NCBI GenBank assembly: GCA_963693305.1
Contig: OY855910.1
Coordinates: 17,134,862-17,198,861, forward strand
Direction: 5' to 3'
From: Meandrina meandrites
Lineage: Eukaryota; Cnidaria; Anthozoa; Scleractinia; Meandrinidae
DNA length: 64,000 bases
A model generated the notes under the pieces. It ran no database searches and was not told where the DNA came from. It saw only the letters and a list, made by a program, of their open reading frames with translations. Numbering within the stretch: position 1 is the first letter of the stretch; every line of letters begins with the position of its first letter. Below, in pieces: positions 45,404 through 57,134 of this stretch. The position numbers and the translations under genes are program-made.

Positions 45404-45886
45404 ATACCGTATTTCCTGTATTAAACCACGAAGAGGGGATGGGGAGGGGGGTTAAAGGGGCAGTATCACGAGAGGTCTTCTAAGTTTTTGTGTAAACTAT
45501 GCTAGAATTAAAAAGGTGCACTCACTGGTCAACAAAATCAGGCCTTAAAACAACAAAAAGGCATTAATTCACACAATAATAGGTGAACAAACCATAATTA
45601 ATGGTTTATTTAGTGATTTTCCTCCAAGGTTGGGCAACTATTAGTGGATTCTGAATTAATACCAGCACCTTCACTGGATTTTCAAGTAGCATTAAACCTT
45701 GGTGAGAGGGAAGGGGTCATTAGAAAGAGGTGGTTTTCAACGTCGTATTTGAAAAAATGCTGATAGATATTCACCATCATAAAAAGTTACAGTGAAACCG
45801 AGTTGATGGGGAGGGGAGGTATTTTTCATCCCCGAAAAGGAAGGGGAAGCGGCTATATATGAACGGGGACAAAGGAAATACGGTAT
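45404..45886. mobile_element. Inverted-repeat element with ATACCGTATTTCC ends and nested insertion
   Basis: ATACCGTATTTCC and GGAAATACGGTAT bound about 480 bp. A TTAAAGGGGCAGTATCACG end at 45453 indicates a second element, or part of one, inserted inside. Non-coding. Confidence 0.65.
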
Positions 45887-46560
45887 GTTTAATAACGTTT
45901 TGTGACGATAATATGTAATCTTTATTGTTACTGGCCTTTACTGTTTTAAAATAAAAAATAGGTAGATATATTTTTTTCAATTAAACAATAACTGCGAACC
46001 ACAGTTCAGCCCAAAATTCCCTGTCATTGATATGCACGAAAAATTAAATTATTAACGTTATAGTACGTCTTGTAGTGTTTGCTGGGTCAATACGAGAATG
46101 CAAATTTCTATCATCAACCCTGAAAGAAAATAAACAAAACAAGGCTATCAGAAGAGTTGATAGAGATGGATGGAGGGGGGAGGGGTGCACTTAATGTTTG
46201 GGCATTTTTAATTCAAAAAGGACAAATTAATGACATTGATGTTTTTACAGCACGTAAGGTAAAAAAAATGTTCTTTTTGCACAATCAAAACCATGACCGC
46301 TGAAGAATTTAGGGTTTATGGTGTTGAGGCAAATAACAGTTTCTTTGGGATTTTAACATTCTATAGCAGCTTTTAAACCGAAGAAGAAGCAACAAAAAAC
46401 GGCATACCATCAGCTTCAAATTCAATTAAAAGTGCAGCATATGGTATTTAAACATACAAGTATGAAAATAATAACTAAATTACTTTGCGCCGGGCAAATA
46501 CTATGCTGTTTGCAAAAACAAGAAGAGAAGACCTTATTTTGCTAGTAATATTTCTCACCT

Positions 46561-48353
46561 TCATTTGCATCCATAAAGCTCGACTCGTAAACATATCTGG
46601 TTATACCAGAGAGTCGGAAGGATTCTCACAAAACGAGCTCTGAACGGTGTTCGAAGGGCGTTATACCGAACGGAGTTCGCGTCCCAATTTCCGTTTAGAA
46701 ACTACAGTAAAAAATAAAAAGATTGAAATCAATACAGAGGCAGAAAAGTCCTAGAGCTAACAATGTACATTATGGAGAGCAAAAAATATCATGTAACTGA
46801 TTTTGATGTGTTTAGGTACTGCATTCTTTTTACTTTTATGCAATCACGAGTTCAAGTAAAGAAAAGAAACTGAACTTTTACTGAATCGCAATGGTACGAA
46901 CGAACGAACAAACGAACGAACGAACGAACGAACGAACGAACGAACGAACGAACAAACGAACGAAAGAACGAACGAATGAATGATATTAATTTAAGTGCCA
47001 AGGAGTCTAGCCGAGGGTAAAAACCCTCTACTAATAGGGGACTATAAAAAAGCAGAAACCGATACAACGTAGAAAAGTTATAAATTTGTGTACTATATTT
47101 CGGCTGGCCAAACCAGCGTTCTTCAGGTACAATGGGAAACCTGAAGAAGGCTGGTTTGGCCAGCCGAAATATAGTACACAAATTTATAACTTTTCTACGT
47201 TGTATCGGTTTCTGCTTTTTTATAGTCTTCATTTTTCTATTTTAAACCGATCAGATCATTATTGATCCAACGTATACCAGTAGGATCATCGTCCACGGTT
47301 GCTTGCTTGTTTAAACACTAATAGGGGGCACTTAAAATAAATAAAATAAATTATAAGTAATAAAAATTCGTTTTTCAACTGCCACCCATTCTCGTCATTC
47401 TCTTCTCAGCTTCCCATTCGTCGCACAGGGAACATAATTGCTCTTATTTTAAATCACAACAGTTTAATTGTGTCTTGTAGTCTTACATTTTGAGAAATTT
47501 TTTCAGGCGTGGCTCGTGAAAAAAAGCGTGTTAAATAATTCACAAACTGATTGACCACCATTGTCGAGGCCCATGGCCATGGCCAGCGAGGCTCTGGGAA
47601 CGAGAATGGATGTTTCACTTTGAAGAACGTTCCTAAAATAAAGGTCTACAACAAAACCGGCATTTATTGATAATGCAATTTGATCCTAACGGCGGAAGCG
47701 ACCAAAACATAAACAAGTAAAATATTTTAAGCTCTGAGCGATAATGCCGCTGACCTGTATGTTTGTAGCCCAGCTGTACACGTTTCCACTGTCACTGCTC
47801 TGGACTTTGTACCCTGATACCCAGGCTTTCGCAAAATAGCTCGCCATCCCTTGTGTGGCAATTGCTGTAATCTTGTGTCTTGAGCCTAAGTCGATCTGTG
47901 GAATGCATTACAATAATAGAAAACTGAAACTTGACAACGGTAGCGGGACAAGTACCTTAACGATTCAACCACCCGCCCACCCACAAACCCCCGGCCTCTT
48001 TCTATGCGGACCTCCCGCAAAGTGTCAAAACTCCTATATGGGGGATCAAGGAATTGGTTTACGGTAGCTCGCTTGGAATGAAAGTTTGCACATTCTTGAC
48101 AAGACTTTCTTTCCGTTTTTAATTCCACAGTGTTCCATATTAACTAATCGGTTTTTATATTCCCTTGTTTTTCAGTTACCACGCTTGGCTTGCCAAAAGA
48201 AACGTATTTATATGTATTCATTAACTGGCAACTTTGATCTTCCGAGATTGTAGTCTAAATATGTGAACTGTTTTATCTCCCTTGGGATGTTGTCCTGGGA
48301 AAACCATATCCTAGTCTTTCAACCTTGTTTGTCAATTGAAAGTAAAAAAAATA

Positions 48354-48404
<51 letters not shown>

Positions 48405-51400
48405 AAAATTTACCTGGAGGTACTCTCCAATCGCACTTCGCCCAGCACACCAGGCCCCATTCCCCTTTGACCCTGCGGTCAGATGTAACCGAGCTTGATG
48501 TGGCTCGTAGTATCTCTTGGAAGAGCTGGCGCGTAGCTGATTATCGCGTATTTGGCCTTTTTCAAGACCTTCAGCGAGAAAGCAACCTAAAAAAGCACAT
48601 CATTTATTTTTAGCCGGCGGCGAGTAACTGAAAATTGTACCACTACTGTATATATTGCCTATATATTGCAGTCTAGTGGTAGTACAGTCAACAAGATTCT
48701 TTATAAAACAGTACTGTGTCTTACCGTAGTAGCTGTTGCTACACTTGTACAATTGATTAAGTTGCTGTCTATCCACGACCGATAAGCCTCGTCGTTGACC
48801 CAAAACAACATTGGCCCCAGCGCGTGATTCTATTGTGTTTCTTCCATTCTTGCTCCAGCTGAACCGTGGTAAGTGCATGAGTGATGTTGTGTCATATGGT
48901 GCCCCTAAGCGATCAACTTCTCCATGACTGTACTTTCTAAAGTTCCCCTCGTAACCTGTTAAGGCATAACACAACTAAGATTACTTCAGTCAGTAATGTA
49001 TGCCTTACCCCTCACTCTCGTCTGATCGAAAGTGTCCCATCTCTTATCAGCTTATCTGAACGACACTATGTTGAAAAAAGGCAAACATGACGAAAAAAAT
49101 GCAACGTTTGTTTGATGCTTGTCAAATGTTCAAATACAGCAAACAAAGGTCAAAATATTTGATTTATCATGTGTGTGAGAATCAAATTACGCAAGAAAGT
49201 TTTTATATAGTTACATTCATGTTCTTACGTCTAGTCGTAAGATATCATGCAAGTTTCTTTGGAATCGCTTTTATAAGTCTTATAAAAACGCAGCCAACAA
49301 AGCAATCTATCAAACCTATAAGGCGATAACTAGCATGGGTCGACTGGAACCAAACGTGTTCACTGATACGCGTCTTCCCGCTCTTTTCACTGGTACTTGT
49401 GACCGTAACCAATTAGTTGTAGCTCTAAGGCTGTCGATTTGTATACTCACCGGGTCTAATATTCTGTGTATACACGACAACATAAGCATCCCTGTCGGGT
49501 CGCGAGTTTGTGTGAAAGAATCCCACAGTATGCATCAACTCGTGCAAGATGATAGCTTCTTGCTCACAGCCATATCCTATAGACACAACCTGGCCTTTTG
49601 GGTCACTTGTTCGACCGACACAGGAGTAGCAACTAGCACAGAGAACAAAATAATGGGTCAGTGTAAGAGAGAAGGTACTTCGCGCAGCGTAAATTTCAAC
49701 GTTCAGTTAAATCATGTGATGAAGGTTATTTTGTTCGTTAATTTGAATGAGGTACTTCACATTTTGAAGGATTTTTGTCCGTTAATGTGAGTGAGGTACT
49801 TCACATTCTCGTCTGATCTACGTGGTACATCACAAAATAAATTATGATAATATTTCCTTTTTTTCTTAGCTCATTTTGTCTTTTAATTTCAACCCCGCCC
49901 TGTTGAGTTGTGAACAGTTAATATAAAGCTCCAAAGGACCTTCGATAATAAAGAACTTTAGCTACAGAAACGATAAATATATCAGCTTATCTAATTAGTT
50001 ATAGTGTAAGAGGAGTAGTGTGGTCGTTTGTTTTAAATCAGTCTATTCAGTAGCGCGCTTTTCGATTGAGCGTCGTAAAACCAAAACCAAAGTAATCACT
50101 CTGGTCAATCACAAAGGACACAGACAATCCAGTGAATACATATAGCCCAGCCTAGTACTCAGGCGTTCCCTTCCCGCTTATCGATTTGGCGCTTACGTGA
50201 ACCTCGCGCTCGCCCAAGAGAGGAAGAGAACGTCTAGGGATATTTTTAAGCCAATCACTAAACGTAGTAACGCAAAACCAAAGGAAATGTGAATTTCGAC
50301 ACTCAAGTGTAAACTGCTGTAAAATCAAAACCAAAGGAATTACTCTGACCAGTCAAAATGGGCACAGACAATCAAGAGAACCAATCAAAACTCGAAGCAA
50401 ATACATGCCGCCGGCACGAAGCTCGGGAAAACGCGTGTAAGCGAGTCATGATTGGTTTTGATTTGACTTCTGATAGGTCGAGAAAGTGGCGCAAGATATT
50501 TTAAACCAATCCGTACTCAGCGTATTAAAGCAAAATTAAAGTAAACGCGAATTACTTTCGCCACTTAATTGAAAATCACTCTATACTGTAATTTTTTTCG
50601 ATTATAGTTATCTAAGCAGAAAAACTGACAAGGTAACTCACCCTCGTCCTCGTATAAACCTGACAAAGTACTGCTCATCTGTTCTGGGCTTGAAACGCAA
50701 ACAGGAAAGACTTTCCATAGTCCTCATGGCCTTTGTTATAGCAGGTCGTGCGTAAAACGCTGTTAAGTGAGAAAATTGTTAAGTTGGAAATATTGGGTGT
50801 CTGTAAAACCAGGAACACCCCGGAACACCCCGGAACACCCCGGAACACCCCGGAACACCCCCGGAACACCCCGGAACACCCCCGGAACACCCCGGAACAC
50901 CAACGTTTTTTCAACACAGATGATAAAATAAATAAAAATAAATAAAAATAAATAAAATAAAAATCTTAATTAAATAAATAATATATAAAGCTGAACTGGA
51001 GCATACTCATTGCTTAAAGTTCCGAAGTTGTCCGAGGACTTACGAGAACGCTTCATTGAGACCCCTGCAAAACCGCGGGAAATTCCAAAACAGGGAGAGT
51101 AAAAACGCATTATGAAGAGACTTGATATAATTGATACACATTTGATAAGTTTTACTCCTATCCATCTAGGGTGAACAAAATTAATAAAAAAATAACATCA
51201 AATCAAGAGCCTTGTAAATTTTCAGGCGTGATTTTTCTAGTCCCCTTGTTTTTTATTTTCTTAATTGCGTCCTAGGTTATTGTGTTTTAGGACCTGTTTT
51301 ACGAGGAGAAAAAATTTTCCCCGGTAGAAAGGTAGAAGGGTCGCTCGCCTTGAGGGTAACATGCCAACTTTTCTCCAAATAAACAGGCCCATTGTAAGAA

Positions 51401-54366
51401 ACCCTCTTTAAACTAGTGTCCTTGTCAGAATGGGGATTAAAACCCGGAACCTTGTGACAGTCATGACACCTGAACTCCACAGTAAATCACTACCCTTTTG
51501 GAACATCGTTTTATACACTATTGCCTTGTGAGACTTGTCTTTTGTTTCAAGGGTGAATGACGTGCCTCTTTCCGAGAGGTAGTGAGCAATCTAATCTCTC
51601 AAGTTTTTGTGGACTCCGCTTTTTCTCCTAAAAGTTAGAGACAAGCTTAGACAAATACTTAGACCTTAAGAAAGACACGATTAAACTCAATATGTATTGT
51701 GATCAGCTTTAGTTTTTGTACCGTTTTTTGTTTTCGTTAATCAGTTTTATCTGTCAGCACTTTATCATTAAATTTTTTAAAAGAAATATTGTGCCCTTTC
51801 GTTTTCGTCCTCACTTTACACTTTCTGTCCCTGATAGAGGTTGCTTTTGTCTATCCGAAATATTGGGCCAAAATAAATTTGTTTTACATTTAAACACTAC
51901 TTTAAAAAGAGTTGATAAGCGAAAATGTACGTACTCAGCGACGATTCGAATACATATGGAACAATCCCTCCAGGCCATAAGTAAATCTTCTTATTGACCG
52001 ATGCTCTGCCATCGTCCAACATGATGTCTCCCTCCAATAGGTCTGCAAGAAAATATTTCCCACCTTAGCTAAAATCGCAGGTATTCAGAAGAGATATTTG
52101 CTTACTGGTTTGCTGGTTTGAGTGAAGCTTGAGTGCTTATGCAATTATTGCTTTTTGCTGTTTTGGCGGGTCAGTGACCATAATAAAAGTTAAAAATACG
52201 ATTGTAGCTGACTTAGAAATGTTAAAAATATCTACTAAATTTCGGCACCTTTCTGTTGCCTTCGTCGGAGTAAAATGACTAAAAATAGATAAATTTAAAA
52301 TTTCTAAAGCTTTTCAAGGTCCCCAAGGGATACAATAAATGGCAAATACGCTTTGGAAAATGACTTTTTAGAGACGTATAAATACATAAATCACTTTATT
52401 AAGTGTCAATTTATGTGCTTTTATTTCTTGATCTGGAAATTGAATGGGATCACGCTGATGTTATTTCAGCGGTCACGAGTTCTCTTAGCGTCCTAATATA
52501 TACACATTATTCGATGGTTTAACATATAATACGCGAGGATATTATATGTTAAACCATCGAATAAGGGATTTATTATTCCACCAAAAAAAAAAGTTTTGTT
52601 CGGCCATTTTGTCGCTCAGCTTTCAGTCCATATTTTTGCCCTGTTCTACAGCGTAATAACGTGGCATATTTTGCGCGTTCTTTTGCCCTAATATGGTAAA
52701 ATGGCGCATGGAATAATAAGTATTCATATGGAGATAATTTACTCCTTTAAGACAAAATGCATCACGAAACCTACGTGCGTCCATTTTCCAGTTACCGCAA
52801 ATCTTCTATTAACCACTCCCCTCCCTCCCACCCCTTGATAAGCACCTGCTTTTTCCCACGAGGCGCTGTGGCGTAATGGTCAGCCCGCTGTGCTCCGGAT
52901 GCCCTGGCCGGGGTCATTGCGTTCTGTTTTTAGGCAAGTTATTTTACTCTCATAGGTCTCATACTGCCTCTCTGAACCTAGGCGTATAGCACCTTAATGC
53001 CGTGCGGTAACCCGGTGATGGACTAGCATCCCATCCAGGGTGAGTAGAAATGCTCCTAGTCGCTTATTGCAACAGAAACCGGGATAAGCTCCAGCCTGAT
53101 GGGCCACTACCGTAGGCTCGAATGCAAATCGACTTAACTTTTAACCCCCTCTTCCCATCCCCCGCCACACGCACACCGTTATATACCCACCCCTCTGTTT
53201 TAAGCCCCCTTCCCTCCCTCCCTCTTTCCCTTCACACCCAAAGCTATAAAAGACACTGCATCTTTACCGTATCAATGTTGACACGAATTCACATACAGTA
53301 CTTGCAAGCTTTGGAAGAAATAATACTGGTGCGTTTACTCAACTAAAGGGTTGTTATTAATCACGAATATAACACGTCATTGATCAAAGTATGGCAAACC
53401 TACAACCTACTTGCGTTTCTCTAATTTAAATACCTCCCCCCCCGTCCAACGCTTAAAAGAGGACTTGTTGTTCAGATTGAATTACTTACCCACTGCTGTG
53501 ATTAAGTCAGAAAACCAGAGATACAGCAACCTATAGTCGGCCCTATTTCTACTCGTTAAATAATATTTAACTGGTGTAAACTCACTGTGTTCACTTCATC
53601 TGCACACGAACAATAACCGTATGACAGATGTTACATATTGTGATTTCCCTGAATAGACTGAATAGAACAAGGTATACTTGGGACAAATAAAACAGCGAAA
53701 ATATCAGTAACTTAAATCACACCAGAACATTATTAACGATTCTAAATGCTTATCATGTGTAACGAGTATAAAGGCGTACAAAACATATATCTCTTTTGCA
53801 TAAAATATCTTCTAGTCACAAAAATTAACTTTCATGAATAGGACGTTTTCATCTTGGACGACTCCCTGTTTCTTCCTATACTTTATTATTATTTTTTCAT
53901 CACGTAATAATCTTCCTACACAACAAGAAAATAAATTGTTGCCAAGAAGTCATCTAGAATTATGTTCCCGTATCACGAATGACGCTTATAAACGCTTAAA
54001 AACAGAACAATTCTCGTATTTTTGCATTGGACGAAGTGCTGTTTGAACTGGTCTCTCTGAAGGTCTAGCACATGAAAAACTCAACAAAATAAATTACCTT
54101 TATTTAGACACAGTGGTATTTAAAGGTAGAAGCTTGTGGGGCTGTGTATTCCTGATCGTAATTGGAATTTGGAAGTGTTGGGTTTTTAACTTCATACCTG
54201 GTCTCGACATCCAAGGTGGATCTGTTGCCGTGTTTCTTAATCCTGGTAGTGTTGGTTTAGATTCCGTTGCCAAGTCCGACATCACATTTGTCGGACCTGG
54301 CACCAGTAATAACACAAATACTAGAGAAAATATAACCTTTCCAATGTGGAGGCGTTTAAGAGCCAT
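46561..54366 (-). CDS. Secreted astacin metalloprotease with C-terminal F5/8C domain, complete, 8 exons
   Basis: Exons 54198-54366, 51935-52042, 50642-50759, 49451-49632, 48725-48955, 48414-48586, 47755-47895, 46561-46701 join in phase to 420 codons. An N-terminal hydrophobic stretch (KVIFSLVFVLLLVPGPT) fits a signal peptide. The propeptide keeps LLEGD (D62), the aspartate switch that caps zinc in astacin zymogens. The protease has WPGGIVPYVF, CLRFKPRT, GRGCYSCVGR, the zinc site HELMHTVGFFH (162-172, E163 catalytic) and SLMH (217-220). The usual Tyr after the SxMH turn is Leu here, so the Tyr zinc ligand may be missing. Residues from GCFLAEGLEKGQIRDNQ to RVELYGC form a complete discoidin domain (ASS, GAWCAG, RFVRILP). 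It probably acts extracellularly. Astacins serve in development, matrix processing and cnidarian venom; the domain set does not decide which. Confidence 0.93.
46897..46977. repeat. (CGAA)n microsatellite
   Basis: About 80 bp of CGAA units with a few A substitutions, just upstream (plus-strand sense) of a foldback. Open frames of FVRSFVRS type across it are repeat translations. Confidence 0.95.
47041..47226. repeat. Foldback with perfect ~77-bp arms and hammerhead-like core
   Basis: Arms 47041-47117 and 47150-47226 are perfectly complementary, with an inner CTTCAGGT/ACCTGAAG pair in the loop. The right arm reads CCTGAAGAAGGCTGG then TTTGGCCAGCCGAAATAT: CTGANGA, an extra A, a 6-bp stem II, GAAA and a palindromic ATAT, the same order as the Penelope ribozymes. 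The stem I strands do not match, so self-cleavage is doubtful. Lies in the last astacin intron (46702-47754). Confidence 0.7.
48352..48405. repeat. (ATAA)n microsatellite beside an astacin splice site
   Basis: About 54 bp of AAAT units, ending eight bases from the exon 6 donor boundary at 48414 (intronic on the transcript). Confidence 0.9.
50085..50530. repeat. Interspersed repeat, CCAATCAC-rich family, copies 2 and 3
   Basis: AATCACTCTGGTCAATCACA with GGACACAGACAATCCAG at 50095, and AATTACTCTGACCAGTCAAA with GGGCACAGACAATCAAG at 50337. The second is followed by GATTGGTTTTGATTTGACTT, as in the 15598 copy. In astacin intron 3. Confidence 0.55.
50811..50902. repeat. 10-11 bp minisatellite (GGAACACCCC)n
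   Basis: Eight or so units of GGAACACCCC or GGAACACCCCC in astacin intron 2, about 50 bases upstream (transcript sense) of exon 3. The proline-rich and VFRGCSG frames are translations of the repeat. Confidence 0.95.
52508..52565. repeat. Perfect short hairpin, start of a foldback-like unit
   Basis: ATTCGATGGTTTAACATATA and TATATGTTAAACCATCGAAT pair around an ACGCGAGG loop. GGATTTATTATTCCACC just after it is loosely mirrored by CATGGAATAATAAG at 52707-52721. In astacin intron 1. Confidence 0.7.
52858..53137 (+). mobile_element. tRNA-derived SINE, copy F (diverged)
   Basis: ACGAGGCGCTGTGGCGTAAT with A box; the middle with the B box is largely lost. GATGGACTAGCATCCCATCC and CTCCAGCCTGATGGGCC identify the tail. 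In astacin intron 1, antisense to the gene. Confidence 0.7.
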
Positions 54367-57134
54367 ATTGAAAGTCAATTGACCTCTTAGTTATCAGTTA
54401 TTTCACGGTTTTGCGGAGAATACCACGTATCCTTTCGCTCGATATAAATGTTATAACCGGGGTGGAACGGTGTTATGCCGTTCGGTTATTTGTTGTGTGC
54501 GTTTTTTTATAAAAAAAACATGCGAGCGTTTTCGTTGCAGCTGCGTAAATGTCGACTTCGTGTCTTAGCACATTTTTAAAGTGAAAGAGACAATGTGTGG
54601 TCAGCTTTCCAAGTGTCGAATATAGGCATACGAAGGGAAACTCTTCATAGTTAATAAGTAACGCAATGAGAAGTGTTTTAAAACAACAATAATGAAACGA
54701 AACGGATAAGAAAAAGCAACGGAGAATTAAACCATTTCAGTAAAATTCAAGAGTGTTCGGTTTAGAGCGTTTCCGTTCATCGCCATGGAAACAGTTTTGG
54801 TTGATTCGAGGCCTTTAAAGGCTGTTAATTTTAGGTAAATAAAAAAAATTATGGCATTGAATTCCCTTCTGCAATGACAGTTAAATGGCTTTAACACAAT
54901 TGACGATCAGTAACCCAATTTGAGCTATGACAGAGGGCGGGCAGTACATGAATAGATCACTAAAATGCAATTAAAAGAAAGTTTGCTGTGTACATTAGCT
55001 GTCATATATCGAAATATTGTCACGTCAAATTGCTGACAGTGTCTTTTAAAAAAGTATTTCTTTTAAAGACTGCTTGACTGATCATGATTTACAAAAATCG
55101 AGGACAATGACCAATATTTTCATACTATCGACGTATAGTTTATAGTAACCGTTAAAATATGAAATCTGTAAGAGTCTTCAAAGACAAAAAAGTGAATGTA
55201 ATCGTGTGCTGATTACATGGCCTTTATATGCTGGGTCGCCATGTTGTAAATAAACATGGGGGGGGGGGGGGGGGGAGGGGACGGGGGGACAGGAGGCGGA
55301 GTATTATCGTGTCCAAGTCAATCCTTTGTCCTTGATCGATTAGTTGTCATCAATTGACTTGCTTCACCCTGTTGTATAACTTTTCTCTTTTTATCTACCC
55401 TAAAATCTGAGTTTTTGCTGAGCGTTTTTCATTCATAAAAATTGAGAAGGGAAACTGAAGACATCGACGGAATCACTTCATACTGAAGTAAAGACAAAAG
55501 CTGTGTTAACACAATGATACCCTTGTCATTAAGCATTGCCATTTTCACGGCAGTTTAGGATTACTTAGCAATCTTGTTCACAAAGTCGTACCTAGAATTT
55601 TCTGGTTCCTCGGCCAGGACAAGCCGAAACATCCTGGGAATGACTTAGAGATTGCCTCTCTGATGAAATCGTGGGCTCTCTCGGAAAAGGGAAATGTTAT
55701 TCGGTATTTGTGGCCATTTTAAATCATCACCATCGCTTTATTTTCCTATTTTTTCTAGCACTAAAAATTTCGTAAGAGTTAATTCTTTACTTTCCAGCAT
55801 ACCTGTTTTAAAAGAAACTGGATCCGTTTACTCTTCTTATCGTACTAATAATGTTGCTTGAATGAATTGCTGCATTGCATGAACGTTTTCATGACAGTTG
55901 TTATAATTATCACGATTGTGAAAAGCTCATAACTTATTTGTTCGTCTGTAAACAAAACTAAAATTGCTGCGGTCTTTTTATATTAGGGATTAAACGGCAG
56001 AGCAGAACCATTCTGTAAATTGCCCGGTCCAATATGCTATTAACCTGGTCCAATATAGAAAATATTGGATTGGCTATTCAACATGAACAAGATATTGGCG
56101 TTATGTAATTTGCATAACCTATTCGTGCAGTGAATGGAATGAATTACTTTTATGTTTTCGAGGCGGCTGCGATAGAAAGATGGGTTACCTTTATCGATTA
56201 TTGCAGCCTTTTCTGTTTCGTTATAATGTTTCTTTCAAACATGGCAGAAAGGCTTTTCTTATTTCAAAGGCTAAAGTTGCCTGGGAAACAGGTTGCGTCT
56301 GGCCCGATGCTCTAGACAGGAAAAGACTGGATTCCAACACACGAACAAAAGCTAGATGCTGAATAAATATTTGCAATGAAGGGCAGTATGCAATATTTCA
56401 GTACTTGGGACAAAAAGCTAAAATTTAATTCTCCGAGTAACTCAAATGGGGGCTTGTTGAACAAGCTTAAATAGCATTTTAAACTCACTTAGCCCGTGTT
56501 GTTTGTCACTGAAATTATTAAACAAAATAATGTATCCTCACTGCGTCTTGCCTGTATAACACTTTTTGTAAATTGTTCAGCTGCGTTAACGAAGATTTTT
56601 TAGAAACAGCACTAATTCCCTCCACTGTTTGAGCTAAGCTTCCTATTAGTATTTGTGGGTGGGTAAACTGTTTTGTTATATCAACCCAAGAAAGCTTTAT
56701 TAGCTGACTAATTAAAAGATAAATGCTAAAATAAATAGTTATCGGGTTAAATCTGCCCCGCAAAGTCCGATTTCGTTTCAATTTTACAAACTAAAGACGC
56801 AGTATGTTTTAATCTCGTCCCCAGAGCCCGCGTCCCCTTGACCAGCGGTCGGGAAGCGCAAGGACTCTGGTCGAATGCAAAACCGGAACCAGGAGTTTCT
56901 GGTTCCGGTTTGATTCTGCACGTGCATCGGAGATTGTGGTTGAAATGAACAAGTTTTAACAGTCAATGAGATTTGGCCGTCTTTTTGGCGGGCTTTTAGT
57001 TTAGCCCAGAGGTCTCGATTCCTGGCGCAGACCAGAAGGATCGCGGCCTCTGGGGACGAGATTGCAGTATACTTATACTTACAGGCTGTTGACCCAGTCA
57101 TGTTATGCGCAAGTGCAGAAGCAGTAGGTTCACA
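54367..57134. other. Region upstream of the astacin gene
   Basis: Should contain the astacin promoter and the 3' untranslated part of the small membrane-protein gene. A 17-base G run lies at about 55259 and an inverted-repeat element at 56811. No open frame with recognisable content. Confidence 0.5.
56811..57063. mobile_element. Inverted-repeat element, AATCTCGTCCCCAGAG ends
   Basis: AATCTCGTCCCCAGAGCCCGCG at the left mirrors CGCGGCCTCTGGGGACGAGATT at the right. The interior has GGAACCAGGAGTTTCTGGTTCC, a second palindrome. About 250 bp, ending about 70 bases from the stop codon of the 75-residue membrane protein. Confidence 0.75.

Larger units (their letters stand above)
40602..46560. other. 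Intergenic region between two convergent genes
   Basis: The RSBN1-like gene's 3' untranslated part is expected first, with an AATAAA at 41124. The rest holds the repeats listed separately. None of the short open frames shows a conserved domain or splice-consistent partner, so I see no gene. Confidence 0.6.

Noticed and set aside
46852..47232. 126-codon minus-strand frame with RSFVRSFVRS repeats
   Set aside because: Translation of the CGAA microsatellite and the foldback arm next to it.
49335..49790. 151-codon plus-strand frame
   Set aside because: It lies over the minus-strand astacin exon with the zinc motif and is its shadow.
4960..55280. Long poly-G runs (about 4964, 6212, 26907, 55259) as G-quadruplex regulators
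   Set aside because: Three mark ends of inverted-repeat elements, their lengths are uncertain, and nothing links them to control of a gene.
55600..55640. GGCCAGGACAAGCCGAAACATC as another hammerhead half
   Set aside because: The CTGANGA half is absent and the motif is too short to separate from chance.
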